64,000 bases of DNA, taken from an uncultured Bacteroidia bacterium (GTDB taxonomy: Bacteria; Bacteroidota; Bacteroidia; Bacteroidales; UBA932). The DNA is taken from positions 1-64,000 of the forward strand of contig CADAAA010000009.1 of the NCBI GenBank assembly GCA_902785785.1, written 5' to 3'. The notes beneath the pieces were generated by a model that was not told the DNA's origin, ran no database searches, and worked only from the letters and a program-made list of their open reading frames with translations. Both the position numbers and the translations under genes were made by a program. Numbering within the stretch: position 1 is the stretch's first letter; each line of letters opens with the position of its first letter. Shown here piece after piece: positions 17,176 through 24,213 of the stretch.

Positions 17176-18873
17176 TCAATTGAACGACACGCCCAGTGCC
17201 TCCCAGGCCTGCCGGAAAGTCCGGCCCTCCTCGGCCTCGATGGCCTGTACAGGGATTTCCATCACAAGTTCAAGATCGGTATAGGGCTGTTTTCCTGCCT
17301 TCCGGTCAAAGTAGTAGACTGCGGGGGGAACACCGGACAGGTTCGCGTCCAAGGCATATTTGATGAAAAGCGGATCCGGAATGGACTGCCCGGCAGGAAC
17401 GACATTCCTATAATAGAAAAAACCGTCGTTTTCGTTGTAAATCCAGTCATTTCCAGGAAGGCCGGTGAATACGCCCCCGAAATTGTCGCCTGTCATAGAG
17501 GCGTCCATCCGCCAGGCAGGGACGAACTCGTCGCCGGTCGCAGAACGGTATCCGACGGCGAGGCCATAGTCATCCCCTGCATTGCCATACCAGTTGGCGA
17601 CTATGTGGGCGCGGATGAAGGAGTCGAGGTTGCCGGTGTTCGTGATCACCACGTCGGTCTTCTCGAAACCGCTGACCTTATCCTCGATATCCACGTCCAT
17701 AAGACCTGCCTTAAGGGTGTACGTACGTATCTCCCCTGCTCTCCAGGAAACATTGCCGGTCAAGGCTTTACCCAGTTCGATGCGACGCGTGACAGGGCCG
17801 GAATCCTTTCCTCCGCTCACGACATGGAAGGTGACGTCCATCACGACATCGTCGTTCATCTGCTGGGGGATGAGCCAGAAAGTCTTGGACGCATCTGCGT
17901 CGTTGAGATTCTTCCGGTTGCCGGCGGCGGCGAAAGAGTCGGCATACCGGCCTTTGTTCGCGAACGATCCACCCATCTCGAAGTCGACTATGTCATCGTC
18001 CTCGAGGGCCACGGTGAAAGCCTCTCCACTGTCCAATTCCACACCTCCGGACACATCATCCACCCACTGCCCGTTTTCCCAGGCGGAGACAATCCTGAAA
18101 TGCGCGGACCTGGTAAGAGCTTGGGGGAACTCGACCTTGGTGATAAACGTACTGACATCGTCGGAGTTCTCATTGTCCGTTGCGAACTTGATCCCGGTAA
18201 GTGCGTGATGGAAGAGAACAGGGATTTCATTCTTGGTTTCCGCCTTCTTTACGGGTCGGCTGGCAAAGAGGATGTCCTGCTGTTCGGTGGCATCCAGCGG
18301 TACCGTGTAATCGAATTCGATGACTCCCCCACCGTCACTCAGAGTATATCGAAGCCCGCTCATTCCTTCCACGTTCTCCTGTGCGCGCATAAAGAAGTAC
18401 AGGACATCATCGCCCTCGAAGGGATCGGAGGCGAACTTCCTGATCCAGATGTCTCCATCGTTTATGAACGGACCGTCAGGGATAGCGGGGGCCGTGGACA
18501 GAGCGCCTTCCGAAGCAGGGAACGCCAGCCCGTAGAACTTTCCTCCGGACATCTCGATGAAGTTTTCGGTATATATGGGCGTGCCCTTGGTGTCCGGAGC
18601 TCCGAAGGCCGCCCCGTAAGTGGTGATGCTCTCCTCCAGGAATAGTCCATACCCCTCGACCGGACTGTCCAAGGGGATGGTAATTCCCCTTGCGTCAGTG
18701 CAAGGGGACGTTTCTGACCGGGTATCAGGAACACCGTTCCTCAAGCTGAACACCAGTGTATTTGTGTCTTGTGACATCGAGGCGGAGCCGTTTTCCTCCC
18801 TGAAACCTTCGTCACAGGATGCGGACAAAAGCATTGCCGCTACAGTCGGAAATGCGATTAGAAGCTTTTTCAT
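17176..18873 (-). CDS. Fimbrillin-like surface lipoprotein, module C
   Basis: A 565-aa lipoprotein. The longer open frame runs back through the small peptide gene, so I start at MKKLLIAF (18873), which gives lipobox LSASC (Cys20). Family blocks shared with A and B: ITIPLDSPVEGYG, DTKGTPIYTENFIEMSGG, the fimbrillin-like LFHHALTGIKFA, NLNDADASKTFWLIPQQM, and near the end VVITNTGNLDSFIRAHIVANWYG. It follows the small peptide by 19 nt. It is the most diverged of the three lipoproteins in its middle part, and its sequence is more GC-rich than copy A. Presumed structural partner of the vWA protein that follows. Confidence 0.8.
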   Translation of the reverse strand: MKKLLIAFPTVAAMLLSASCDEGFREENGSASMSQDTNTLVFSLRNGVPDTRSETSPCTDARGITIPLDSPVEGYGLFLEESITTYGAAFGAPDTKGTPIYTENFIEMSGGKFYGLAFPASEGALSTAPAIPDGPFINDGDIWIRKFASDPFEGDDVLYFFMRAQENVEGMSGLRYTLSDGGGVIEFDYTVPLDATEQQDILFASRPVKKAETKNEIPVLFHHALTGIKFATDNENSDDVSTFITKVEFPQALTRSAHFRIVSAWENGQWVDDVSGGVELDSGEAFTVALEDDDIVDFEMGGSFANKGRYADSFAAAGNRKNLNDADASKTFWLIPQQMNDDVVMDVTFHVVSGGKDSGPVTRRIELGKALTGNVSWRAGEIRTYTLKAGLMDVDIEDKVSGFEKTDVVITNTGNLDSFIRAHIVANWYGNAGDDYGLAVGYRSATGDEFVPAWRMDASMTGDNFGGVFTGLPGNDWIYNENDGFFYYRNVVPAGQSIPDPLFIKYALDANLSGVPPAVYYFDRKAGKQPYTDLELVMEIPVQAIEAEEGRTFRQAWEALGVSFN

Positions 18874-18892
18874 CTCAGTCAAGTTCAGTGGG

Positions 18893-19072
18893 TTAAAACT
18901 CGAAATATGTGGTCTCGGACGGTGAAGTCTGGCCGCTTGGCGGTATGTCAATATTGTACAGTTCATCCACAGTGACGGTGTAGTGCATGGAATCGCAGAT
19001 GATCCCTTCGAGCTCAGCAAGCACCGTCTTTGTCAAGGGTGCCTGGTACTTCAATTCTGTTCTTGTCTTCAT
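18893..19072 (-). CDS. Small conserved leaderless peptide, module C
   Basis: A 59-aa peptide starting MKTRTELKYQAPLTKTV. The core LEGIICDSM (residues 21-29, Cys26) and the C-terminal TTYFEF align without gaps to the peptides of modules A and B up to residue 40, including the Leu-x-Asn position (ELYN here, ELHN in B, SLEN in A). It has no signal sequence. It starts 25 nt after the upstream possible regulator and ends 19 nt before the lipoprotein. The three-way match makes coding very likely despite the small size. No function known. Confidence 0.75.
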   Translation of the reverse strand: MKTRTELKYQAPLTKTVLAELEGIICDSMHYTVTVDELYNIDIPPSGQTSPSETTYFEF

Positions 19073-19097
19073 AGATTAAGGGTTTTCATTGCCAAAG

Positions 19098-19631
19098 TCA
19101 ATCGGAGCGGCGGGCGAAGCGTGGACGCCCGGCCTCCGCGCCAAGGTCGATGCCAAGATGCTGGAGCCGTAGTTTGATGGCATTCACGTTGCGTCCGAAA
19201 TGATCTGAAAGCGTACGCCAGGAATTCCCCGAGGAGTACATTTCCAACAAGGATTCATCGTCGGCGGAAGTCCATTTCAGGAAAGAATTCGGGTATCGGG
19301 CACGGAAATCATTCATTCTCAAGCGGTCCCAATTGAGGAATGCCATCAGGAGCAACAGTCTTTCCTGCTCCTGCATCCCAGCTACCCAGTGCAGAAGGCG
19401 TTCTCCTCCGCCACTGAGGAATACCTTTTCCAATTGTTCCTGCCGGAATCCACAGACACCCCGGTCAAACTCCCATCCGTCCGAGTCGATGAATTCATCC
19501 GTGTTTAAGTAACCCGCCAATTCATCAAGCGCTTCAATCATAATGTCGGTCAGAGCATCCAGAGCGATACTTCTGTGCGGAGCCAGAATGGCTTCCAGGC
19601 GAGTAGATTCCTCGCTGATCTTCTTTTTCAT
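19098..19631 (-). CDS. Hypothetical protein with Myb/SANT-like C-terminal helix-turn-helix
   Basis: A 177-aa cytoplasmic protein of no family I can name. The first 110 residues look helical and acidic. The C-terminal ~55 residues read LKWTSADDESLLEMY, then SWRTLSDHFGRNVNAIKLRLQHLGI, which is the pattern of bacterial Myb/SANT-like DNA-binding tails (W start, acidic helix, then a recognition helix with R-x-x-x-A-I-x-x-R-L). It heads operon C, 25 nt before the small peptide. Modules A and B have no such gene. A perfect inverted repeat overlaps its promoter, so autoregulation of the adhesin operon is a reasonable inference. The alternative is an accessory protein unrelated to DNA. Confidence 0.6.
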   Translation of the reverse strand: MKKKISEESTRLEAILAPHRSIALDALTDIMIEALDELAGYLNTDEFIDSDGWEFDRGVCGFRQEQLEKVFLSGGGERLLHWVAGMQEQERLLLLMAFLNWDRLRMNDFRARYPNSFLKWTSADDESLLEMYSSGNSWRTLSDHFGRNVNAIKLRLQHLGIDLGAEAGRPRFARRSD

Positions 19632-19655
19632 AGCCTCTTTAATTTAAGTTACCGG

Positions 19656-19687
19656 CAAAATTAAAGAAGCCTATCCATTTCCACAAA
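19656..19687 (-). promoter_or_regulatory. Promoter of adhesin module C operon
   Basis: Minus-strand TTTG (19687-19684), a 20-nt spacer and TAATTTTG (19663-19656). The -33 box lies in the loop of the inverted repeat at 19672-19700. The predicted start is about 18 nt before the ATG at 19631. Confidence 0.65.
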
Positions 19688-19700
19688 TTGGAAATGGATA
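19672..19700. repeat. Perfect 11-bp inverted repeat overlapping the module C promoter (operator candidate)
   Basis: Arms TATCCATTTCC (19672-19682) and GGAAATGGATA (19690-19700) are perfectly complementary around a 7-nt spacer that contains the -33 box. No T tract follows and no gene ends here, so a terminator is unlikely. A dimeric regulator bound here would block the polymerase. The rest of 19632-19821 shows nothing else. Confidence 0.55.
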
Positions 19701-19821
19701 AAATCAGAACAATCTCATTAACAGCCTCTTACGCGGACGGAATGCAAACTTTTTTCCTAAATTTAACCAAAACTTATCCCTCACCCAACGGATGATGGAT
19801 ACATGTATGGGGTCGCGATGA

Positions 19822-21291
19822 TTAGAAGGAGACGCGAGCACCGAGGGTGGCTCCGAAGGTGTCCGGGAGGACGGAGCCACGGTCGGCGTAGATGCCGTAA
19901 AGCAGGGAGAGGTCCATGGGGCGGCGGGTGACGCGCAGGCACACGGAGCCGGTGAAACCGGCGCTCAGCTGCCGCAGCGGCGTCTCGACGACGCTCCCCC
20001 ACTCCTTGTTCCAGGCGGATTCGCCGGCGTAGGGCCGCCCGTAGGTGCCGTGGTTCAGCGAATATGTCAGCATCAGCTTGTACGGATGCTGGCGGAACAA
20101 CTTGCCAGAAAGGGCGAAATGATGGGCTTTCAGCCTGTTGTTCTCGAGGCCGGCGACCATAACGGCCGAGGTCCAGGTCCCCGCGAGTGTACCCACAGGG
20201 TACATCAGCGGGGTGCCGACCGGCCGCCCGAAATGCGTCCAGCCGGACCGGTACTCTCCATTGTTGAAATAGTTGTCACCTCCCGTAGTCTTGACACCGG
20301 GAGGCGTGATGCTGTGCCCCTCTTCGTCGAACTTTTCGCCGTTGAAAGGCCCCGACTGGTACATTGTATAGGTATGCTCGTACAGGATGTCCGAAACCCA
20401 GCGGGACTTGTCGTCCCAGCCGAAATGCAGCGTAGTCACCCCGTCCGGGAAATTCTGGAATCCCATTCCAGAACCATCAGCGTAGGGTATATCATGCTGG
20501 AACTTGATCTTCCAGCCGTCACCAAGGTACTCTGCACCCCACATCTCTCCGCCGCCCTGATCACCGATGACATTGAGCCGGTCACTCCGCGTCCCGTCGG
20601 CACCAGCATGACTGCCAGTTACCATCCGGAAATAGTTCCCGAACGTGACCGGCATGGTCCCCTTGTTGGGGATTGTTCCGGCCCAGATAGCATAATGGTC
20701 CAGAAGGAAATGAAGCCTCAACCTTGCACCAATGTCGAAACGGAATCCTATCCGAGTCCTGTGTACCAACGGGTCCTCGACGTATCTGATACCCAAAGGC
20801 TTATAGTCGCCGAAAGCTCCGTATAACCATACGTGCTCCTGAGTAAAAGGGACAGCTATGGGAGCCAACGAAAGGAGGTAGCCCGGCATGGGGCGGGCAT
20901 TGCCGCTCTCGGCCACGTGTCCACCCGTGGTGGACAGCGAGCCGAGGCGCTCATCCGCCCCGTAGAAATCCAACTCCCTGTGCTTCATCCCCAAATCAAG
21001 GGTGAAAGCCTTCCAGCGCAGCGAACCGTACAGTTCGTCCGTCATAAGATGCAGCGGAGAAGACCCCGGATCCAGGTCATTGATATAGCTGTTCGCCGCA
21101 AAAGAAGCCCCCCAGCGCCACTGGAAGGTCTTTGACGCATCGAACTCCGTCCTCGCCTGCACAAGTGCAAATGCGCCCTGGTTCTCCGGCATCAGGCCCC
21201 ATTGGTTCGCCGTCGCCCAGAAGGGCAGCGGCTCACCGGGCCCGCCTGACAGCGCGCCCAGAAGCATAAGAGAGACAAAAAAGTCGTTCAT
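19822..21291 (-). CDS. wzi: Capsule assembly Wzi-family outer-membrane protein
   Basis: A 489-aa protein with a short hydrophobic leader and then PLPFWATANQWGLMPENQGAF, the characteristic start of Bacteroidales Wzi-like proteins (PF14052). The rest alternates as beta strands rich in aromatic residues and ends in an outer-membrane C-terminal Phe (GARVSF). Wzi-type beta barrels bind capsule or other surface polysaccharide at the outer membrane. Its ATG directly abuts the stop of rfbB with no gap, so it is translated from the rfbA-rfbB-wzi transcript. The gene name reflects the family, not proven function. Confidence 0.8.
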   Translation of the reverse strand: MNDFFVSLMLLGALSGGPGEPLPFWATANQWGLMPENQGAFALVQARTEFDASKTFQWRWGASFAANSYINDLDPGSSPLHLMTDELYGSLRWKAFTLDLGMKHRELDFYGADERLGSLSTTGGHVAESGNARPMPGYLLSLAPIAVPFTQEHVWLYGAFGDYKPLGIRYVEDPLVHRTRIGFRFDIGARLRLHFLLDHYAIWAGTIPNKGTMPVTFGNYFRMVTGSHAGADGTRSDRLNVIGDQGGGEMWGAEYLGDGWKIKFQHDIPYADGSGMGFQNFPDGVTTLHFGWDDKSRWVSDILYEHTYTMYQSGPFNGEKFDEEGHSITPPGVKTTGGDNYFNNGEYRSGWTHFGRPVGTPLMYPVGTLAGTWTSAVMVAGLENNRLKAHHFALSGKLFRQHPYKLMLTYSLNHGTYGRPYAGESAWNKEWGSVVETPLRQLSAGFTGSVCLRVTRRPMDLSLLYGIYADRGSVLPDTFGATLGARVSF

Positions 21292-22431
21292 TTACCGGTT
21301 GTCATACATCTTGGAGTAATACTCCAGATAGTCGCCGCTGGTGACGTTGTCCAGCCAGTCCTGATTGTCAAGGTACCAGCGGACAGTCTTCTCGATACCT
21401 TCCTCAAACTGCAGGGAAGGCTCCCAGCCCAGCTCGCGCTGGAGCTTGGTCGAGTCGATGGCGTAGCGGAGGTCGTGCCCGGCACGGTCGGTCACATAAG
21501 TGATCAGGTCCTCGTCCGCACCCTCCGGCCGGCCTATCAGCCGGTCCACGGTGCGGATCAGCACCTTGATGATGTCGATATTCTTCCACTCGTTGAAGCC
21601 GCCGATATTGTAGGTGTCCGCGACCGTCCCCTTGTGGAAAATGACGTCAATCGCACGGGCGTGGTCCTCGACATAGAGCCAGTCGCGGACATTCTCGCCC
21701 CTGCCATACACCGGCAATGGTTTACGATGACGGATATTATTGATAAAGAGAGGGATAAGCTTTTCCGGAAACTGGTAAGGCCCGTAGTTATTCGAGCAGT
21801 TCGTCACGATTGTCGGCATCCCGTAGGTATCGTGGAAAGCCCTGACGAAATGGTCGGAAGATGCCTTTGAGGCGCTGTAAGGGCTGTGCGGGAGGTATTT
21901 CATATCCTCCGTAAAGAAAGCCGTGCCATACGCGAGATGATGCTCCCCCGACGATGCCTTGGTGGTGAACGGCGGCTTGACGCCCTCCGGGCAGTCCATC
22001 TTCAGCGCGCCGTACACCTCGTCGGTGGAGATATGGTAGAAGCGCTTCCCTTCGTATTTCTCCGGAAGGGACTCCCACCAGAGCCTGGCGGCCTGAAGGA
22101 GCGAAAGGGTCCCCAGCACGTTCGTCTTCGCGAACGTGAACGGGTCCTTGATGCTCCTGTCCACATGGCTTTCCGCCGCCAGGTGGATGATGCCGTCGAC
22201 ATTCTCTTTCTGCATCAACTCGAACATCTTGTCGAAATCACAGATGTCCGCCTTGACAAAGGTATAATTGGACTTGTCCTCGATGTCCTTGAGGTTCGCG
22301 AGGTTGCCGGCGTAGGTCAGCTTATCGACATTGATGATATGATAGTCAGGATACTTCGTGACGAAAAGCCGCACGACGTGCGAGCCGATGAACCCGGCAC
22401 CGCCGGTGATCATTATCGTTCTCTTATACAT
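21292..22431 (-). CDS. rfbB: dTDP-glucose 4,6-dehydratase
   Basis: A 379-aa SDR-superfamily enzyme converting dTDP-glucose to dTDP-4-keto-6-deoxyglucose, second step of dTDP-rhamnose and related sugars. Seen: NAD-binding GGAGFIGSHV at the N-terminus, IHLAAESHVDRSI, the catalytic TDEVYG motif, and YSASKASSDH carrying the active-site Tyr and Lys. The length is slightly more than the usual 350, owing to an insertion before the YSASK motif that is common in Bacteroidales. It follows rfbA by 39 nt and joins wzi directly. No rfbC or rfbD gene is in the window, so the end sugar is not determined here. Confidence 0.95.
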   Translation of the reverse strand: MYKRTIMITGGAGFIGSHVVRLFVTKYPDYHIINVDKLTYAGNLANLKDIEDKSNYTFVKADICDFDKMFELMQKENVDGIIHLAAESHVDRSIKDPFTFAKTNVLGTLSLLQAARLWWESLPEKYEGKRFYHISTDEVYGALKMDCPEGVKPPFTTKASSGEHHLAYGTAFFTEDMKYLPHSPYSASKASSDHFVRAFHDTYGMPTIVTNCSNNYGPYQFPEKLIPLFINNIRHRKPLPVYGRGENVRDWLYVEDHARAIDVIFHKGTVADTYNIGGFNEWKNIDIIKVLIRTVDRLIGRPEGADEDLITYVTDRAGHDLRYAIDSTKLQRELGWEPSLQFEEGIEKTVRWYLDNQDWLDNVTSGDYLEYYSKMYDNR

Positions 22432-22470
22432 TCGCGTAAATGATTGGATTATAGCGTTATTGCCGCTTTG

Positions 22471-23355
22471 TCATTTCAGTTTGCCGTCAGCCAGCTGTAG
22501 GAGATACTGGCCGTATTGATTCTTCGCCATGGGCATAGCGACTTCGCGCAAACGGTCCGCGCTGATCCAGCCGTTCTCGAAAGCGATGTCCTCGAGGCAG
22601 CCGATCTTCAGGCCGGTACGCTTTTCAAGCGTCTCGACGAAGATCGAGGCCTCGGCGAGCGAGTCGTGCGTGCCGGTGTCGAGCCAGGCGAAGCCCCGGC
22701 CGAACACCTGCACCTTGAGCTCGCCGTCCTTCAGGAACTCCTGGTTCACGGAAGTGATCTCCAGCTCGCCGCGGGCGGAAGGCTTGATGCCCTTGGCGAC
22801 CTTGACGACCTTGTTGGGATAGAAATAAAGGCCGACTACGGCATAGTTGGACTTAGGGACTTTCGGCTTTTCCTCAATGCTCAGGCAGTTGCCCTCGGCG
22901 TCGAACTCAGCTACTCCGTATCGCTCCGGATCGTTTACCCAGTATCCGAAGACAGTGGCCTTGGCATTTTCCTCGGCATCCTTCACGGCCTGGCGAAGCA
23001 AGGCAGTGAAACCGGCGCCGTGGAAAATGTTGTCGCCGAGCACGAGGCAGGCGGCATCGTCGCCGATGAAATCGGCTCCGATGATGAACGCCTGCGCGAG
23101 CCCGTCCGGGCTCGGCTGCTCGGCGTACTCGAAGTGCACCCCATAGTCGGACCCATCTCCCAGCAGCCTGCGGAATCCAGGCAGATCCTGCGGCGTAGAT
23201 ATGATCAGGATGTCCCTGATCCCGGCCAGCATCAGCGCGCTGACGGGATAATAGACCATAGGCTTGTCGTAAATCGGCAGGAGCTGCTTGCTCACGCCCT
23301 TAGTAATCGGATAGAGACGGGTGCCGGATCCTCCGGCCAAAACGATTCCTTTCAT
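22471..23355 (-). CDS. rfbA: Glucose-1-phosphate thymidylyltransferase
   Basis: A 294-aa nucleotidyltransferase making dTDP-glucose from dTTP and glucose 1-phosphate. The N-terminal [11 protein letters not shown] nucleotide-binding loop, [16 protein letters not shown], the [15 protein letters not shown] block and LGDNIFHG are all intact and the length is standard. It is the first gene of the rfbA-rfbB-wzi operon. A TATTTTTG box at 23408-23401 on the minus strand may be its -7 element. Confidence 0.95.
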   Translation of the reverse strand: MKGIVLAGGSGTRLYPITKGVSKQLLPIYDKPMVYYPVSALMLAGIRDILIISTPQDLPGFRRLLGDGSDYGVHFEYAEQPSPDGLAQAFIIGADFIGDDAACLVLGDNIFHGAGFTALLRQAVKDAEENAKATVFGYWVNDPERYGVAEFDAEGNCLSIEEKPKVPKSNYAVVGLYFYPNKVVKVAKGIKPSARGELEITSVNQEFLKDGELKVQVFGRGFAWLDTGTHDSLAEASIFVETLEKRTGLKIGCLEDIAFENGWISADRLREVAMPMAKNQYGQYLLQLADGKLK

Positions 23356-23400
23356 ATAGCAGACCGTACTTATGCCGCCGCCGTCGACGGCTCTTATTTA

Positions 23401-23408
23401 CAAAAATA
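23401..23408 (-). promoter_or_regulatory. Possible -7 element of rfbA
   Basis: Minus-strand TATTTTTG fits TAnnTTTG, 46 nt upstream of the rfbA ATG. No -33 box is evident. Confidence 0.35.
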
Positions 23409-23583
23409 CGAATTATTCTCATATTTCTATCACCTTTCCGCCTTCCGCCATCTCCTTAACCTCCGGTCGGAGAAGCAAGGAGCAGCGGGAGGAATGAAGC
23501 GAGGGGCAGGATTAGCGTTTATGGAGGAAAATGGCTATTTTCGCAGAAGGTTTTGCCAGCATAAGGAGATTAATAGACAGACC

Positions 23584-24159
23584 ATGACAGTAGAACGACA
23601 TCCGCTTGAGCCATTCTTGCCGCAGGGAGCACGAGTGCTGTTCCTAGGGAGTTTTCCGCCGCCGAGGCAGCGCTGGTCGATGGAGTTCTTCTACCCCAAT
23701 TTCATCAATGATTTCTGGCGCATAATCGGTCTGGTATTCTTCTGGGAGAAGGAGCATTTCGTTGTACCTGGTGAGAGGCGGTTCGACAGGGAGCGGATCG
23801 TGGATTTCTGCAAGGAAAAGGGCATTGCGATGTTCGACACCGCTACGGAGGTCCGTCGGCTGCAGGACAATGCTTCGGACAAGTTCCTGGAGGTCATCAA
23901 GCCGACGGACCTCACGGGGCTGCTGGCGCTGATTCCCGCCTGTCGGGCGGTGGTGACTACCGGCCAGAAGGCCGCCGACGTCATCGTCGGAGCCTTCGGC
24001 TGCGACGAGCCCCGTGTCGGCGGCCACACCCTTTTGGACATCCAGGGCCGCTGTCTTGAATTCTGGCGAATGCCCTCAACCTCACGCGCTTATCCCCTGC
24101 CGCTCGAGCGCAAAGCCGACGCCTACCGGCAATTGTTTTCCGCCCTGGGCATCAAATAA
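23584..24159 (+). CDS. Uracil-DNA glycosylase superfamily protein
   Basis: A 191-aa protein. The frame stays open far upstream through antisense of rfbA, but homologous proteins begin at MTVERHPLEPFLP, so I start at 23584. Visible motifs: VLFLGSFPPPRQRW near the N-terminus (the GSFPP loop of the mismatch-specific branch), FYPNFINDFWRIIG, a VVTTGQKAADVI segment and the C-terminal PSTSRAYPLPLERK. These place it with the MUG/TDG-like uracil-DNA glycosylases that remove uracil from G:U mispairs. It stands alone, divergent from rfbA; a weak TATTTTCG lies 44-51 nt upstream. Confidence 0.8.
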   Translation: MTVERHPLEPFLPQGARVLFLGSFPPPRQRWSMEFFYPNFINDFWRIIGLVFFWEKEHFVVPGERRFDRERIVDFCKEKGIAMFDTATEVRRLQDNASDKFLEVIKPTDLTGLLALIPACRAVVTTGQKAADVIVGAFGCDEPRVGGHTLLDIQGRCLEFWRMPSTSRAYPLPLERKADAYRQLFSALGIK

Positions 24160-24213
24160 TGCCACGCCGGTAAGAACAGCATCCGGGGAAAAACATCTAA
24201 AAACCGCAAGTCT

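Noticed and set aside
169-19072. Recent tandem duplication or misassembly of the adhesin modules
   Set aside because: The three copies have diverged strongly in sequence, length and orientation, so they are old paralogues, not collapsed or duplicated reads.
13169-19631. Mobile element or integron carrying the adhesin island
   Set aside because: I see no transposase, integrase, terminal repeats or target duplications at the edges of the region.
19672-19700. Phase-variable invertible promoter
   Set aside because: The inverted repeat has only a 7-nt spacer, too short to flip a promoter, and no second pair or invertase gene is present.
22516-23583. Long N-terminal extension of the uracil-DNA glycosylase frame
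   Set aside because: The extension is antisense to rfbA and shows no homology-like features; the conserved protein begins at 23584.
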